From Saccharospirillum alexandrii (GTDB taxonomy: Bacteria > Pseudomonadota > Gammaproteobacteria > Pseudomonadales > Natronospirillaceae): DNA of 64,000 bases. A program made the translations under genes and the position numbers. This document shows positions 19,085 through 28,283 of the stretch, piece after piece. The DNA lies in the NCBI RefSeq assembly GCF_004000275.1, contig NZ_RCIP01000001.1, forward strand, positions 1,480,749-1,544,748, read 5' to 3'. The notes beneath the pieces were generated by a model that did no database searches, was not told the origin of the DNA, and saw nothing but the letters and a program-made list of their open reading frames with translations. The stretch's first letter is position 1; each line of letters starts with the position of its first letter.

Positions 19085-19197
19085 GTGTCAGGCGTCGGGT
19101 GTACCTATCTGGGGTAGTCTGCAGCATGGATGCTGCAGCCTAGGCCCCATGGATGGGTTCACGCCGACCCCAGATAGGTACACCCGGTGTCTGGCAC
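19085..19197 (-). repeat. Nested palindromic intergenic element, copy 3
   Basis: Perfect 18 bp arms GGTGTACCTATCTGGGGT (19098-19115) / 19167-19184, extended imperfectly outwards. Inside are the hairpin CTGCAGCATGGATGCTGCAG (19119-19138) and the core CCCCATGGATGGGTTCACG. Inverted orientation relative to copy 2, which is only about 40 bp away. The element ends 17 nt from the ald stop codon. Confidence 0.85.
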
Positions 19198-19213
19198 GGA
19201 CTATAGGCACCAA

Positions 19214-20737
19214 CTAGAAGAAGCCCATAGGGTTCACGTCGTAGCTGACCAGCAGGTTCTTGGTCTGCTGGTAGTGATCGAGCATCATTTTGTGGTTTTC
19301 GCGGCCGACACCGGATTTCTTGTAGCCACCGAAGGCCGCGTGTGCCGGGTAATGGTGGTAGCAGTTGGTCCAGACGCGGCCGGCTTCGATGCCGCGGCCC
19401 ATGCGGTAGGCCCGATTCATATCCCGTGTCCACAATCCGGCGCCCAGGCCGAACTCGGTATCGTTGGCGATTTCCAGCGCTTCGGCCTCATCTTTAAAGG
19501 TGGTGACCGACACCACCGGGCCAAAGATTTCTTCCTGGAAGACGCGCATCTTGTTGTGGCCTTTAATCAGCGTTGGCTGAATGTAGAAGCCGGACTCGTA
19601 CTTGCCTTCCGTTGTGCCCAGCTGATCACCGCCCAGCAGGAACTCAGCGCCTTCTTCCCGGCCAATAGCAAAATAGCCCATGATCTTGTCGAATTGCTCC
19701 TGTGATGCCTGAGCGCCGACCATCACATCGGTATCGAGTGGGTTACCGCGTTTGATCTGGTTGGTGCGTTCAATCACTTTCTTCATGAACTCGTCGTAAA
19801 TCGATTCATGCACCAGCAAACGGGAGGGGCAGGTGCAGACTTCACCCTGGTTAAAGAACGCCAGCACGACCCCTTCGATGCACTTGCTCAGGTAGCTGTC
19901 TTCATGTTGCATCACGTCTTCGAAGAAGATGTTGGGTGACTTGCCACCGAGTTCTACAGTAGAGGGAATGATGTTTTCAGCGGCACATTTGAGAATGTGC
20001 GAGCCGACTGGCGTGGAGCCGGTGAAGGCAATTTTAGCAATGCGCTTGCTGGTCGCCAGTGCCTGGCCGGCTTCAGCTCCGTAGCCGTTCACAACATTCA
20101 ACACACCCGCTGGCAGCAGATCTTCAATCAGTTCAATGAACTTCAGAATGGACCAAGGCGTCTGCTCGGCTGGCTTCAACACGATGCAGTTGCCGCTGGC
20201 CAGTGCCGGAGCCAGCTTCCAGGCGGCCATTAACAGCGGAAAATTCCAGGGAATGATCTGCCCGACCACGCCCAGCGGTTCGTGAAAATGATAGGCAACG
20301 GTGTGCCCGTCGATCTCACCGATGGAGCCTTCCTGCGCACGAATCGCCCCGGCAAAATAACGAAAGTGGTCCACCGCCAGTGGTACATCGGCATTCAGGG
20401 TTTCCCGCACGGCCTTGCCGTTATCCCAGGTTTCGGCGATGGCAATCATTTCCAGGTTTTGTTCAAGCCGGTCGGCAATCTTCAGCAGGAGGTTGGAGCG
20501 CGCGGTGACCGACATTGCCCCCCAGGCGGCCTTGGCGGCATGGGCGGCATCGAGTGCCAGGTCGATGTCTTCGGCACTGGAGCGCGGAATCTGGCAGAAG
20601 ATATCGCCCGTCACTGGCGACACATTATCAAAGTATTGGCCCTTAACGGGTTCGACCCATTGTCCGCCAATAAAGTTGCCATATCGCGTTTTTACGGAGA
20701 CGGGAGAATCGGGCTGGCCGGGGTGCGAATAGAGCAT
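19214..20737 (-). CDS. NAD-dependent aldehyde dehydrogenase (ExaC/AldB/AcoD type)
   Basis: Oxidises acetaldehyde or similar short aldehydes to the acid. The 507-residue protein has the ALDH fold with [31 protein letters not shown], the catalytic-Glu motif [14 protein letters not shown] and the catalytic-Cys motif [11 protein letters not shown], with the family length of the AldB/ExaC group. Start at [13 protein letters not shown] is set by AAGAGG upstream; a longer frame to 20935 has no family support. A near-perfect sigma54 promoter (20788-20802) and a divergent AcoR-like activator indicate induction by an alcohol, acetoin or aldehyde signal. Confidence 0.93.
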   Translation of the reverse strand: MLYSHPGQPDSPVSVKTRYGNFIGGQWVEPVKGQYFDNVSPVTGDIFCQIPRSSAEDIDLALDAAHAAKAAWGAMSVTARSNLLLKIADRLEQNLEMIAIAETWDNGKAVRETLNADVPLAVDHFRYFAGAIRAQEGSIGEIDGHTVAYHFHEPLGVVGQIIPWNFPLLMAAWKLAPALASGNCIVLKPAEQTPWSILKFIELIEDLLPAGVLNVVNGYGAEAGQALATSKRIAKIAFTGSTPVGSHILKCAAENIIPSTVELGGKSPNIFFEDVMQHEDSYLSKCIEGVVLAFFNQGEVCTCPSRLLVHESIYDEFMKKVIERTNQIKRGNPLDTDVMVGAQASQEQFDKIMGYFAIGREEGAEFLLGGDQLGTTEGKYESGFYIQPTLIKGHNKMRVFQEEIFGPVVSVTTFKDEAEALEIANDTEFGLGAGLWTRDMNRAYRMGRGIEAGRVWTNCYHHYPAHAAFGGYKKSGVGRENHKMMLDHYQQTKNLLVSYDVNPMGFF

Positions 20738-20787
20738 GGTTGTTACCTCTTGCTGTTGTTGTTTTGTGTGAATCCACATAGGTAATC

Positions 20788-20802
20788 GCAACAGCCGTGC
20801 CA
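20788..20802 (-). promoter_or_regulatory. Sigma54 (-24/-12) promoter of the aldehyde dehydrogenase gene
   Basis: Minus-strand TGGCACGGCTGTTGC is a perfect match to TGGCAC-N5-TTGC. The predicted start of transcription falls about 40 nt before the dehydrogenase ATG. The divergent gene encodes the kind of activator such a promoter needs. Confidence 0.85.
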
Positions 20803-21006
20803 GCGCTTGCATTGATGCCGGGAAGGGGCTAAAACAAAGGAGCTGAACAGCAAGGTGAACCAGACCTGCAAGGCGTGCCAGCCGGGGCTTTGCGCCCCTC
20901 TGAACATCGCCGCAACCCCAGTAATTATGGGCCACTCAGCACGTACATCGACTACAAGAATAAAAACTCAAACGCCGGTCGGGTATCGGCGATCACCCGA
21001 ACAGGG

Positions 21007-21042
21007 TGTTGCAGGGTGCATCAGGTGTTGCAAAATGCCTCA
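21007..21042. promoter_or_regulatory. Tandem dyads, candidate activator-binding sites
   Basis: Two dyads at 19 bp spacing, TGTTGCAgggTGCATCA (21007-21023) and TGTTGCAaaaTGCCTCA (21026-21042), share the pattern TGTTGCA-N3-TGCNTCA. They lie about 205-240 bp upstream of the sigma54 promoter, a suitable enhancer distance, and just before the start codon of the AcoR-like gene, so they could also mediate autoregulation. Confidence 0.5.
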
Positions 21043-21057
21043 CCCGGGAGATCACAG

Positions 21058-22932
21058 ATGGCTTCTTCGACTCACCCCAGTGCCGAGGCACTGGCTGCCG
21101 CCAGGCATCAGTTTTTTGAACAGCGCCAGACGCCCGGCTCGCTGATATCGCCGTTGATCGAGCGTTCCTGGCAGCGCAGCCTCAAGGCAGGCCTGACACC
21201 GGAGCACTGCAGCCGGGAAGCGCGGCTGTCGCAACCTGAATTTCGCGACATTCGCGAACGCAACCACACCCTGCTCGCCATCGCCCGACCGCAACTGGAA
21301 AGTCTGTACGAGCAAATTCAGGACACCCAATGCGCCGTCTTACTGGCTGACCAGGCAGGCACAATTCTGCATGGTGTGGGCGATGCGGGCTTTGTACCGG
21401 AAGCTCGACGCGTAGAATTGATGCCGGGCGGTGTCTGGAGTGAAGGCGCCCGGGGCACCAATGCCATTGGTACCGCCGCCAGCGAGGGGCTTTCGGTGGT
21501 GGTGCATGGCCAGGAGCATTTTCTCGACCAGAACGGCTTTTTAACCTGTGCTGCTGTGCCGGTATTTGATCCCAATGGCCAGGTGATTGGTGTACTCGAT
21601 ATTTCCAGCGATGCACGGCAGTCACAGCGGCACACCATGGCGCTGGTCAATCTGGCGGTATCGATGATTGAGAACAGCCTGCTCGAACGCACCTGCGAAC
21701 GGGCACATTTAATGTACCTGCACCCTCATGCTCACCTGCTGGGGGGCTTGTATGAGGGTATTCTGGCTTACGACGATAGCGGCCACCTCATTGGTGCCAA
21801 TCGCTGGGCGCGGCAGCACCTGAATCTTCCTGACCGCAGTGAACACCCCCTCAATCTGCACACTTTGTTTCCAAGATTGACCGAGCCCGGAGCCCAGGCC
21901 AGCCTGGTGACGCACAGTGGCCAAACCCTGCACGCCCGACACAAGGCCTATAGAGCACCGTCGAGCCTGACCAAAACAACACCGGTTTCGCGTCCAACCA
22001 CAGCACCCGATCCGCTGCTGGCACTGGACAGTACCGACCCGGGCATCGCCAACCTGATAAAACAGGCAAGGCGCATCGTCGGCCAGGGCATTCCCATCCT
22101 GCTGCAAGGCGAAACCGGGGTCGGCAAGGATGTCTGGGCCAGAGCACTCCACCAGGCTGGTCCCCGCAACGGCGCCATGGTAGCGGTCAACTGCGCAGCC
22201 ATTCCCGAAAGCCTGATCGAAGCCGAACTGTTTGGTTATCGCCCGGGCGCTTTTACCGGGGCTGACAAGGCAGGCTCGCGGGGCCGGATACTGGAAGCCG
22301 ACAAAGGCACCCTGTTTCTCGATGAAATCGGCGATATGCCACCCGCCCTGCAACCGCGGTTGCTGCGCGTGCTGCAAGAACGGCAGGTGATTCCGGTCGG
22401 TGGCGGTCAGCCCATTCCGGTCGACTTCGACCTGATCTGCGCCACCCACACCCAACTGGGCGAAGCCGTTAGCCAGAGTCTGTTTCGACAGGATCTGTAT
22501 TACCGGATTAATGGCCTGACACTCAATCTGCCACCCTTGCGCGAACGGGAGGACATCAGAAGCCTGATCGACACGGTTCTGGCTGACCTTGGCGGCGGCG
22601 CGCTAAGCCCGGCCAGTTGCAAACTGCTCGAGCACCACCCATGGCCCGGCAACCTGCGACAGCTGCATTCCGTGCTCAGGACCGCCCGCATTCTGTGCGA
22701 ACCGGACCAGCCGATCGAACCCGAGCACCTGCCGGCTGACTTTCTCGCCGAAGCCCGGGCTGCAACGCCAATGGGACGGAGCGGCCCCGCCCTGGCCGAT
22801 TGGGAGCACCATGCCATCAACGCGGCTCTGACAAACCACCAGGGGAACGTTTCAGCAGCAGCCCGTGAACTGAATATTGACCGCACGACCCTGCATCGAA
22901 AGTTGAAGCTTATGAAGGGTAAAGGCGACTAG
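21058..22932 (+). CDS. Sigma54-dependent transcriptional activator, AcoR family
   Basis: 624-residue enhancer-binding protein. N-terminal sensory region with a GAF-type domain (about 75-210; GGVWSEGARGTNAIGTAASE is the AcoR-type signature), a linker/PAS-like part, an AAA+ domain with Walker A GETGVGKD, the sigma54-contact loop GAFTGA and Walker [11 protein letters not shown], and a C-terminal Fis-type helix-turn-helix (NVSAAARELNIDRTTLHRKL). Start at MASSTHPSAEAL chosen on GGGAGA about 8 nt upstream. Divergent from the aldehyde dehydrogenase, which has a matching sigma54 promoter; almost certainly its activator. The inducer is unknown. Confidence 0.92.
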   Translation: MASSTHPSAEALAAARHQFFEQRQTPGSLISPLIERSWQRSLKAGLTPEHCSREARLSQPEFRDIRERNHTLLAIARPQLESLYEQIQDTQCAVLLADQAGTILHGVGDAGFVPEARRVELMPGGVWSEGARGTNAIGTAASEGLSVVVHGQEHFLDQNGFLTCAAVPVFDPNGQVIGVLDISSDARQSQRHTMALVNLAVSMIENSLLERTCERAHLMYLHPHAHLLGGLYEGILAYDDSGHLIGANRWARQHLNLPDRSEHPLNLHTLFPRLTEPGAQASLVTHSGQTLHARHKAYRAPSSLTKTTPVSRPTTAPDPLLALDSTDPGIANLIKQARRIVGQGIPILLQGETGVGKDVWARALHQAGPRNGAMVAVNCAAIPESLIEAELFGYRPGAFTGADKAGSRGRILEADKGTLFLDEIGDMPPALQPRLLRVLQERQVIPVGGGQPIPVDFDLICATHTQLGEAVSQSLFRQDLYYRINGLTLNLPPLREREDIRSLIDTVLADLGGGALSPASCKLLEHHPWPGNLRQLHSVLRTARILCEPDQPIEPEHLPADFLAEARAATPMGRSGPALADWEHHAINAALTNHQGNVSAAARELNIDRTTLHRKLKLMKGKGD

Positions 22933-23239
22933 TGTCACGACGACCTATTGCGGCATCTGCATTGTTTGAATCCTAATAATTCGTACTTTGCAATTGGATT
23001 CCCATAAAAATGTTACCAATCGGTCACATTTTTCGGGTAATGTGGGTAGGATCATTTTTTGACCAGATGTTCAACTAATGATGCTGCATCGTACTTTCGG
23101 GTGCGTTATAAAAACCATGCTACTTAGAACGCAGCTCAGCAGTCGATACGCTGCACTCACAAAAAAAACAATAACGGGACTCTGTGGTCGGCAACCCACA
23201 CGGATGTCAGTGAGCCCCGCAGTCAATGAGAGGGATACC
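22933..23239. other. AT-rich region before the nuclease gene, with an imperfect palindrome
   Basis: 307 bp without a supported gene. It holds an inverted repeat TGTTACC-aatc-GGTCACA (23011-23028, 6 of 7 pairs) that could be an operator. An in-frame ATG at 23078 would extend the downstream gene but would destroy the signal peptide, so this stretch is treated as upstream sequence. Confidence 0.35.
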
Positions 23240-25795
23240 ATGAACGCCAGACGAACTACCCTGGCCCTGATGATTGCCGCGGCCTCTGCCGGCGGTGCCC
23301 AGGCCGATCTGATCTTCTCCGAATACATTGAAGGCTCCTCCTTCAATAAAGCCATTGAATTGCAAAATACCGGCGACGCCACGGTCGACCTCAGTCAATA
23401 CGCGGTCGAACTGTACTCCAATGGCAATACTAGCCTGAATACCTCCCTGACCCTGAGCGGCACCCTGGCGGCTGGCGATGTCTATGTCATCGCCAACAGT
23501 CAGGCTGCACAGGACATTTTGGACGTCACCGACATAACCTCAGGCGTTGCCAACTTCAACGGTAACGATGTTGTCCTATTGCGCGAAGTCGACACCGTCG
23601 TCGACCGAATTGGCCAATTGGGTAATGGCGATACCTTCGGTGCCAATGTCACCCTGGTGCGCAAAACTGACATTACCGAGGGTGATCCTGACTTTACGGC
23701 CACCTTCGACCCAACCGCCCAATGGGATTCCTACCCGAGTAATACCTTTGCGTATCTGGGTAACGGTGGGACAGGTGATGACGATGACCCGGACGATCCG
23801 GTATTGGCGCAATGCGGCGACCCGATGACATTGATCTCGGCCGTACAGGGCAGCGGTGACGAATCTCCCCTGCTCGGCCAGAGTGTGTCGGTTGAAGCCA
23901 TTGTGGTTGGCGATTACCAGGCCGGAAACCAGCTCAGCGGTTTCTTCCTGCAAGAAGAAGATGCCGATCAGGATGGTGATGCAAGCACCTCTGAAGGCCT
24001 CTTTGTCTTCTACTCCGGTACCGACGTTGCCGTCGGCGACCGCGTTGTCGTCAACGGTTCGGTGGACGAGTACTTTGGCCTGACTCAGATCAATGATGTC
24101 GACGGCATCAGCGTCTGTGCCAGCAACCAGCTGTTGCCGACACCGGCACTGGTCTCACTCCCTCTGGATGATGCCGACGACCTCGAAGCCTTTGAAGGTA
24201 TGAGCGTCGCCAGTAACCAGACCCTAACGGTCAATGAGGTGTATCAACTGGGGCGCTATGGCGAATTCACCGTCAGCGAGGGTCGTCGTTACATTCCGAC
24301 CGAAGTTGCGGCACCAGGCCCCGATGCCTTCGCCGTGAACGCTGCCAACGACCTGAACAAGCTGGTTGTTGAAGACGGCATTCGCACGCAAAACCCGGAT
24401 CCAATGCGCTTCCCGGCGCCTGAGTTGTCGGCCTACAACACCTTGCGCATTGGTGAAACCATCACCAATCTGAGTGGGGTTCTGAACTATTCGTTCGGCG
24501 CTTACAAGCTGATCCCGACGAGTGATTTGCAACTGCAGGGCACCAACCCGCGCACCGCCGCACCGGAAGACACTCTGGATCGCGACATGCGCGTGGCCAG
24601 CTTCAACGTGCTGAACTACTACAATGGTGATGGCCTGGGCGGTGGTTTCCCGACCGACCGTGGTGCCGATACACCGCTTGAACTGGAGCGTCAGGAAGCC
24701 AAACTGGTTGCTGCGTTGTCGGCACTCGACGCCGATGTGATCGGTCTGATGGAAATCGAGAACGACGGCTTTGACGAAAACAGTGCCATTGCCCAATTGG
24801 TCGATGCCCTGAACGTGACTCAGCCAGCGGATAAGATTTACGATTACATCTCAACCGGTGGTGCAGGTGTGGGCACCGATTCGATCGCGGTGGGCTTAAT
24901 CTACCGTCCCGATGTGGTGGCACCGGTCAACAGTGCCCAGGTGTTGTCGAGTGATAATTCGCCATTGGACGATCAAGGCGAACCGCTGTTCAACGATGAG
25001 AAGAATCGCCCGGCGCTGACGCAGAGCTTCGAGCATCTGGGCAGTGGTGATCGCTTCACGGTTGTGGTCAATCACCTGAAGTCCAAGGGCTCTTCCTGTG
25101 ACGATGTTGGCGACCCGACCGACCCGAACTTGCAGGGCAACTGCAATGGGGTCCGTACGGCAGCAGCGATGGCCATGGCCGAATGGCTGAGCACCAACCC
25201 GACCGGTGTTGATGATGCCGATGTCATGATCATCGGTGACCTGAACGCCTATTCGATGGAAGACCCGCTGCAGGTGCTCGCCGATGCTGGCTATGCCAAT
25301 CTGAAAGGCGAAGGTGAATACTCTTACGTCTTCGATGGCGAATCCGGCAACCTGGACCATGCACTGGCCTCTGCCAGCTTGCAGGCCAAGGTGATCAAGG
25401 TTCAGGACTGGCACATCAATACCGATGAGTCGCTGGTGCTGGATTACAACACCGAGTTCAAGAGCGACAATCACGTTGAGCTCTTGTATGCGCCAACGCC
25501 TTACCGGTCTTCCGACCATGATCCGGTCATCGTCGACTTCAACCTGAACACGCCACCGAACGCTTCGTTCAGTGTGTTCAAGTTCCTGTTCTGGTACATC
25601 TTTATCAGCGACAGCAACGATGATGACGGCTATGTCGTCGACCATGAATGGCAGGCAGGGTCATTCACCTTCTCAGGTGACTGGAATGTAATTCCGAGGT
25701 ACCTGCTCAAGCGCAACAAGGTACGTGAGGTTACCCTCACCGTCACCGATAACGATGGCGCGACCAGCAGTCTGACTCAGACGCTGCCGCGTTAA
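23240..25795 (+). CDS. Secreted ExeM/NucH-type extracellular nuclease
   Basis: 851-residue exported protein predicted to degrade extracellular DNA. Signal peptide MNARRTTLALMIAAASAGG...AQA|D (residues 1-23); lamin-tail domain (about 24-160, DLIFSEYIEGSSFNKAIEL); an acidic DDDDPDD linker; an OB-like domain (about 185-330); an endonuclease/exonuclease/phosphatase domain (about 440-760) with RVASFNVLNYYNG, LMEIENDGF, VVNHLKSKG, GDLNAY and the catalytic SSDHDPVIVDF. The C-terminal about 85 residues look like a PKD-type domain interrupted by a hydrophobic stretch (FKFLFWYIFI). GAGAGGGA precedes the ATG. Calcium-binding acidic clusters fit a marine secreted enzyme. Confidence 0.9.
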   Translation: MNARRTTLALMIAAASAGGAQADLIFSEYIEGSSFNKAIELQNTGDATVDLSQYAVELYSNGNTSLNTSLTLSGTLAAGDVYVIANSQAAQDILDVTDITSGVANFNGNDVVLLREVDTVVDRIGQLGNGDTFGANVTLVRKTDITEGDPDFTATFDPTAQWDSYPSNTFAYLGNGGTGDDDDPDDPVLAQCGDPMTLISAVQGSGDESPLLGQSVSVEAIVVGDYQAGNQLSGFFLQEEDADQDGDASTSEGLFVFYSGTDVAVGDRVVVNGSVDEYFGLTQINDVDGISVCASNQLLPTPALVSLPLDDADDLEAFEGMSVASNQTLTVNEVYQLGRYGEFTVSEGRRYIPTEVAAPGPDAFAVNAANDLNKLVVEDGIRTQNPDPMRFPAPELSAYNTLRIGETITNLSGVLNYSFGAYKLIPTSDLQLQGTNPRTAAPEDTLDRDMRVASFNVLNYYNGDGLGGGFPTDRGADTPLELERQEAKLVAALSALDADVIGLMEIENDGFDENSAIAQLVDALNVTQPADKIYDYISTGGAGVGTDSIAVGLIYRPDVVAPVNSAQVLSSDNSPLDDQGEPLFNDEKNRPALTQSFEHLGSGDRFTVVVNHLKSKGSSCDDVGDPTDPNLQGNCNGVRTAAAMAMAEWLSTNPTGVDDADVMIIGDLNAYSMEDPLQVLADAGYANLKGEGEYSYVFDGESGNLDHALASASLQAKVIKVQDWHINTDESLVLDYNTEFKSDNHVELLYAPTPYRSSDHDPVIVDFNLNTPPNASFSVFKFLFWYIFISDSNDDDGYVVDHEWQAGSFTFSGDWNVIPRYLLKRNKVREVTLTVTDNDGATSSLTQTLPR

Positions 25796-25857
25796 TCTCT
25801 CTGGCTGGGGCATCCTTCCATGGAGCCCCGGCACTTCTAATTAGGTGCCATGAATTC

Positions 25858-25970
25858 GTGCTGGGCACCGGGTATGACTATCCGGGGTCGGCGTGAACCC
25901 GTCCATGGGGCCTAGATCGCAACATCCATGTTGCGAACTTCCCCGGATAGTCACACCCGGCACCCGGCAC
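25858..25970 (+). repeat. Nested palindromic intergenic element, copy 4
   Basis: Arms CCGGGTATGACTATCCGGGG (25868-25887) / 25941-25960 pair at 19 of 20 positions. Inside are the core GGCGTGAACCCGTCCATGGG and the hairpin GCAACAT-cc-ATGTTGC. Outer GTGCTGGGCACC / ACCCGGCAC extend the stem. It lies after the nuclease gene, about 60 bp from copy 5. Confidence 0.85.
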
Positions 25971-26031
25971 TTAACCTAGTGTCACTTCCAAATAAGCCAC
26001 TCTACTCCCGTATCTGAGCAACAGTTTCGCG

Positions 26032-26238
26032 GGGATTATTGACTCAAGTTTCGGAGTTCGCTAAGGCGACTAGCGGCGGATGCTGGGTATGCCTCTGTGG
26101 GGTAGTCCGCAGCAGGGATGCTGCGGCCTAGGCTCCACGGACGGATCTACGCCGACCCCACAGAGGCATACCCGGTATCCGGCGCGGACCACCGCCACTT
26201 CTGCGGACTCAAACTCCGAAACTTGAGTTAATAATCCC
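26032..26238 (-). repeat. Nested palindromic intergenic element, copy 5 (most complete)
   Basis: Terminal inverted repeats of 27 bp (26032-26058 / 26212-26238, 26 of 27 paired) with GTTTCGGAGTT cores. Inner perfect 19 bp arms GGGTATGCCTCTGTGGGGT (26085-26103) / 26155-26173. Central hairpin CCGCAGCA-ggga-TGCTGCGG followed by the inverted core. This copy shows the whole architecture: terminal repeats, variable arms, central variable hairpin. Confidence 0.85.
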
Positions 26239-26326
26239 TGTTCATCAAATCATCACGATACTGTCGTCCAACTGTCATTTCCCGGCAATAGTCTGAACCT
26301 GTCTGCTATGACCGGAGCCTGCCGTT

Positions 26327-27145
26327 ATGACGAATCGATCCGTACGTGCTGTGTTTATTTCCGATATTCATCTTGCCAACCCCAATAGCCAGGTTACGCT
26401 GCTCGAAGAATTTCTGCGCACGACTGAGATGGAAACACTTTATCTGCTTGGCGATATTGTCGACCTGTGGAAACTGAGCACCCGCAAAGGCCGCTGGTCC
26501 CGCCAGCACGAAGCCATTTTGAAGTTGATTCTGGCCAAGGCCCATAACGGCACCAAAGTGGTTTATGTACCGGGTAATCATGACCCCTTCTTTCGTCATT
26601 TCGCCGATACTACGCTGGGGCCGATCAGCGTGGAGCACGAGGCGATCCATACCTCCGCAACCGGTGAGCGCTATTTGTTGCTGCACGGCGACCGGTTCGA
26701 TGACGACATTTATTGCGGGCATTTCTGGTGGCATCTGGGTGAGTGGGCCTATGAGTCCATCGTAACGCTCAACCGCCATCTAAACCGGGTACGCGCGCTC
26801 TTTGGCAGACCTTACTGGTCGTTGCCGGGTGCGTTGAAAGTGCGCAGCAAAAAAGCCCGGGCCTACATCGAGAGTTTTGAAACCAAGGTGATTGATTACG
26901 CGCGTAGCCAGGGAGTTCAGGGGGTGATCTGCGGCCACATCCATCAGGGCACGCTGCGCATTAGCGATGGTTTTGTCTATGCCAACGATGGCGACTGGGT
27001 TGAGAGCTGCACGGCCCTGCTGGAACACCAGGATGGCAGCCTGGAACTTCTTCAGGTGCCGCACGCGGCCACCCAGCCCGGCATGCGATTGCACCCGGCC
27101 ATGTCACCCAAGCAGGCGACTGCATTACACAGCCAGGCTCATTGA
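26327..27145 (+). CDS. LpxH-like metallophosphoesterase (UDP-2,3-diacylglucosamine diphosphatase family)
   Basis: 272-residue calcineurin-fold phosphoesterase with all metal motifs: FISDIHLA (D/H), LGDIVDLW (GD), GNHD, LLHGDRFDDD and GHIHQG. This COG2908 subgroup is related to LpxH, which hydrolyses UDP-2,3-diacylglucosamine in lipid A synthesis, but is longer and usually stands apart from the lipid A genes, so it may act on another lipid or nucleotide diphosphate. It stands alone downstream of two palindromic elements. No gene symbol is assigned. Confidence 0.85.
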   Translation: MTNRSVRAVFISDIHLANPNSQVTLLEEFLRTTEMETLYLLGDIVDLWKLSTRKGRWSRQHEAILKLILAKAHNGTKVVYVPGNHDPFFRHFADTTLGPISVEHEAIHTSATGERYLLLHGDRFDDDIYCGHFWWHLGEWAYESIVTLNRHLNRVRALFGRPYWSLPGALKVRSKKARAYIESFETKVIDYARSQGVQGVICGHIHQGTLRISDGFVYANDGDWVESCTALLEHQDGSLELLQVPHAATQPGMRLHPAMSPKQATALHSQAH

Positions 27146-27397
27146 AACCTTTACTTACGTTTCTCTACGAAATAATTACGCTTGCAGTGTCAATTGAATC
27201 ACAAACGCTGCGGTAGCACGTTGTACTGTTTGCGATTAAGGGCCAAAGTATAGGGGTACTCCATTCGCCGATGTAAAGGAGCCATTGAGTCCCGGTGCAC
27301 CGCAAGCAACCCTCACCGTTGCAGCTCCCGGGTTCTTAAACCAAGGCTAACCAGCAGTCTTCGGATTCACGGTCGGAACGGATTCCCGGGAGGTTCC

Positions 27398-28264
27398 ATG
27401 CTGGCACTGCTCGTAATACTCAGTCTGTTTCTCATGGTTTTTGGCATTTGCTACTGGTCTTTGAACCATTACCCCCGCTCGCGCCCCTTTCGCTACAGCC
27501 CGGGGTCGGAAATGCCGCTTCCCGATCCAAAGCGCACGCAACTGATGGCCGTTCTGGCACAACGTTACGAACTGGAAACCATCATCAAGCATGCCCATCT
27601 CGACAGCGAACGGCTCGATGCCCTGCAGCGCTGGACACTCAATCGCTGGGAACCTGAGAATGGACGTCGATCGGCGTCGCATAACCCGCTCGATATTCTG
27701 GCCCGGGTCAGCCAGGGGGAACAGTTTGGTCGCAGCGACTTCGTCACCGTACTTGGTCACGCTCTTCAGGCTGTCGGTATTTCCGCTCGCCTGGTTGAGC
27801 TGCACACTCGCGATAGCCACTGGCGGCCGCTCGGAGGCTCTTACACGGGGTTAGAGGTATTTCTGAGTGAGGAAAACACCTGGGTCTGGGTCGATGCCCA
27901 ATACGATGCCATTATTCTGAACAAGGGTCGTTACTGCAGTGCGCTCGATATCAAAGACGCCTTGCTGTCCCGCACCCATGAACTCGAATTGATCTCCGCG
28001 CTTGAGGGCACCGACATTGATAGCTACCTTGCCTTCCTGGCGCCCTTTCTGGACGTTATTATTGCCCAGCCGCTGGGACAGAGTCGGCGTTTTGCGCTGA
28101 TTCCACCCCAATTGCGCTTCCCGCGTCGCCACCACCTGTTCGGTCGTACCCTGTACGATCAGGTCTGCCACTCACGGGATACCTTTTACGCCGTTCGGGA
28201 ATTAAACCAGTTAATTCCGACCCGCCCCAAAAGCACCTTCCGGCCAAGAACCGCCAACGCCTGA
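27398..28264 (+). CDS. Hypothetical membrane-anchored protein with a degenerate transglutaminase-like domain
   Basis: 288 residues: one N-terminal membrane segment (about 2-22), then a soluble part. The stretch VLGHALQAVGISARLVELHT...TWVWVDAQYD (about 112-170) resembles the transglutaminase-like core (helix, GI-AR, W-x-x-VD), but the positions of the catalytic Cys and His do not hold those residues, so catalysis is doubtful. GGGAGG precedes the ATG. Upstream of it are 252 bp in which I see no recognisable element. Convergent with cysE. The fold assignment is an inference. Confidence 0.7.
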   Translation: MLALLVILSLFLMVFGICYWSLNHYPRSRPFRYSPGSEMPLPDPKRTQLMAVLAQRYELETIIKHAHLDSERLDALQRWTLNRWEPENGRRSASHNPLDILARVSQGEQFGRSDFVTVLGHALQAVGISARLVELHTRDSHWRPLGGSYTGLEVFLSEENTWVWVDAQYDAIILNKGRYCSALDIKDALLSRTHELELISALEGTDIDSYLAFLAPFLDVIIAQPLGQSRRFALIPPQLRFPRRHHLFGRTLYDQVCHSRDTFYAVRELNQLIPTRPKSTFRPRTANA

Positions 28265-28283
28265 CACTTAAACATCCGGCCGA

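Noticed and set aside
20738-20935. N-terminal extension of the aldehyde dehydrogenase
   Set aside because: It would run through the sigma54 promoter; the ATG at 20737 has a ribosome-binding site and the normal family start.
27146-27397. Riboswitch or other structured RNA before the 27398 gene
   Set aside because: No stem set matched a class I know (TPP, cobalamin, SAM, c-di-GMP, glycine checked by eye) and the inverted repeats present are weak.
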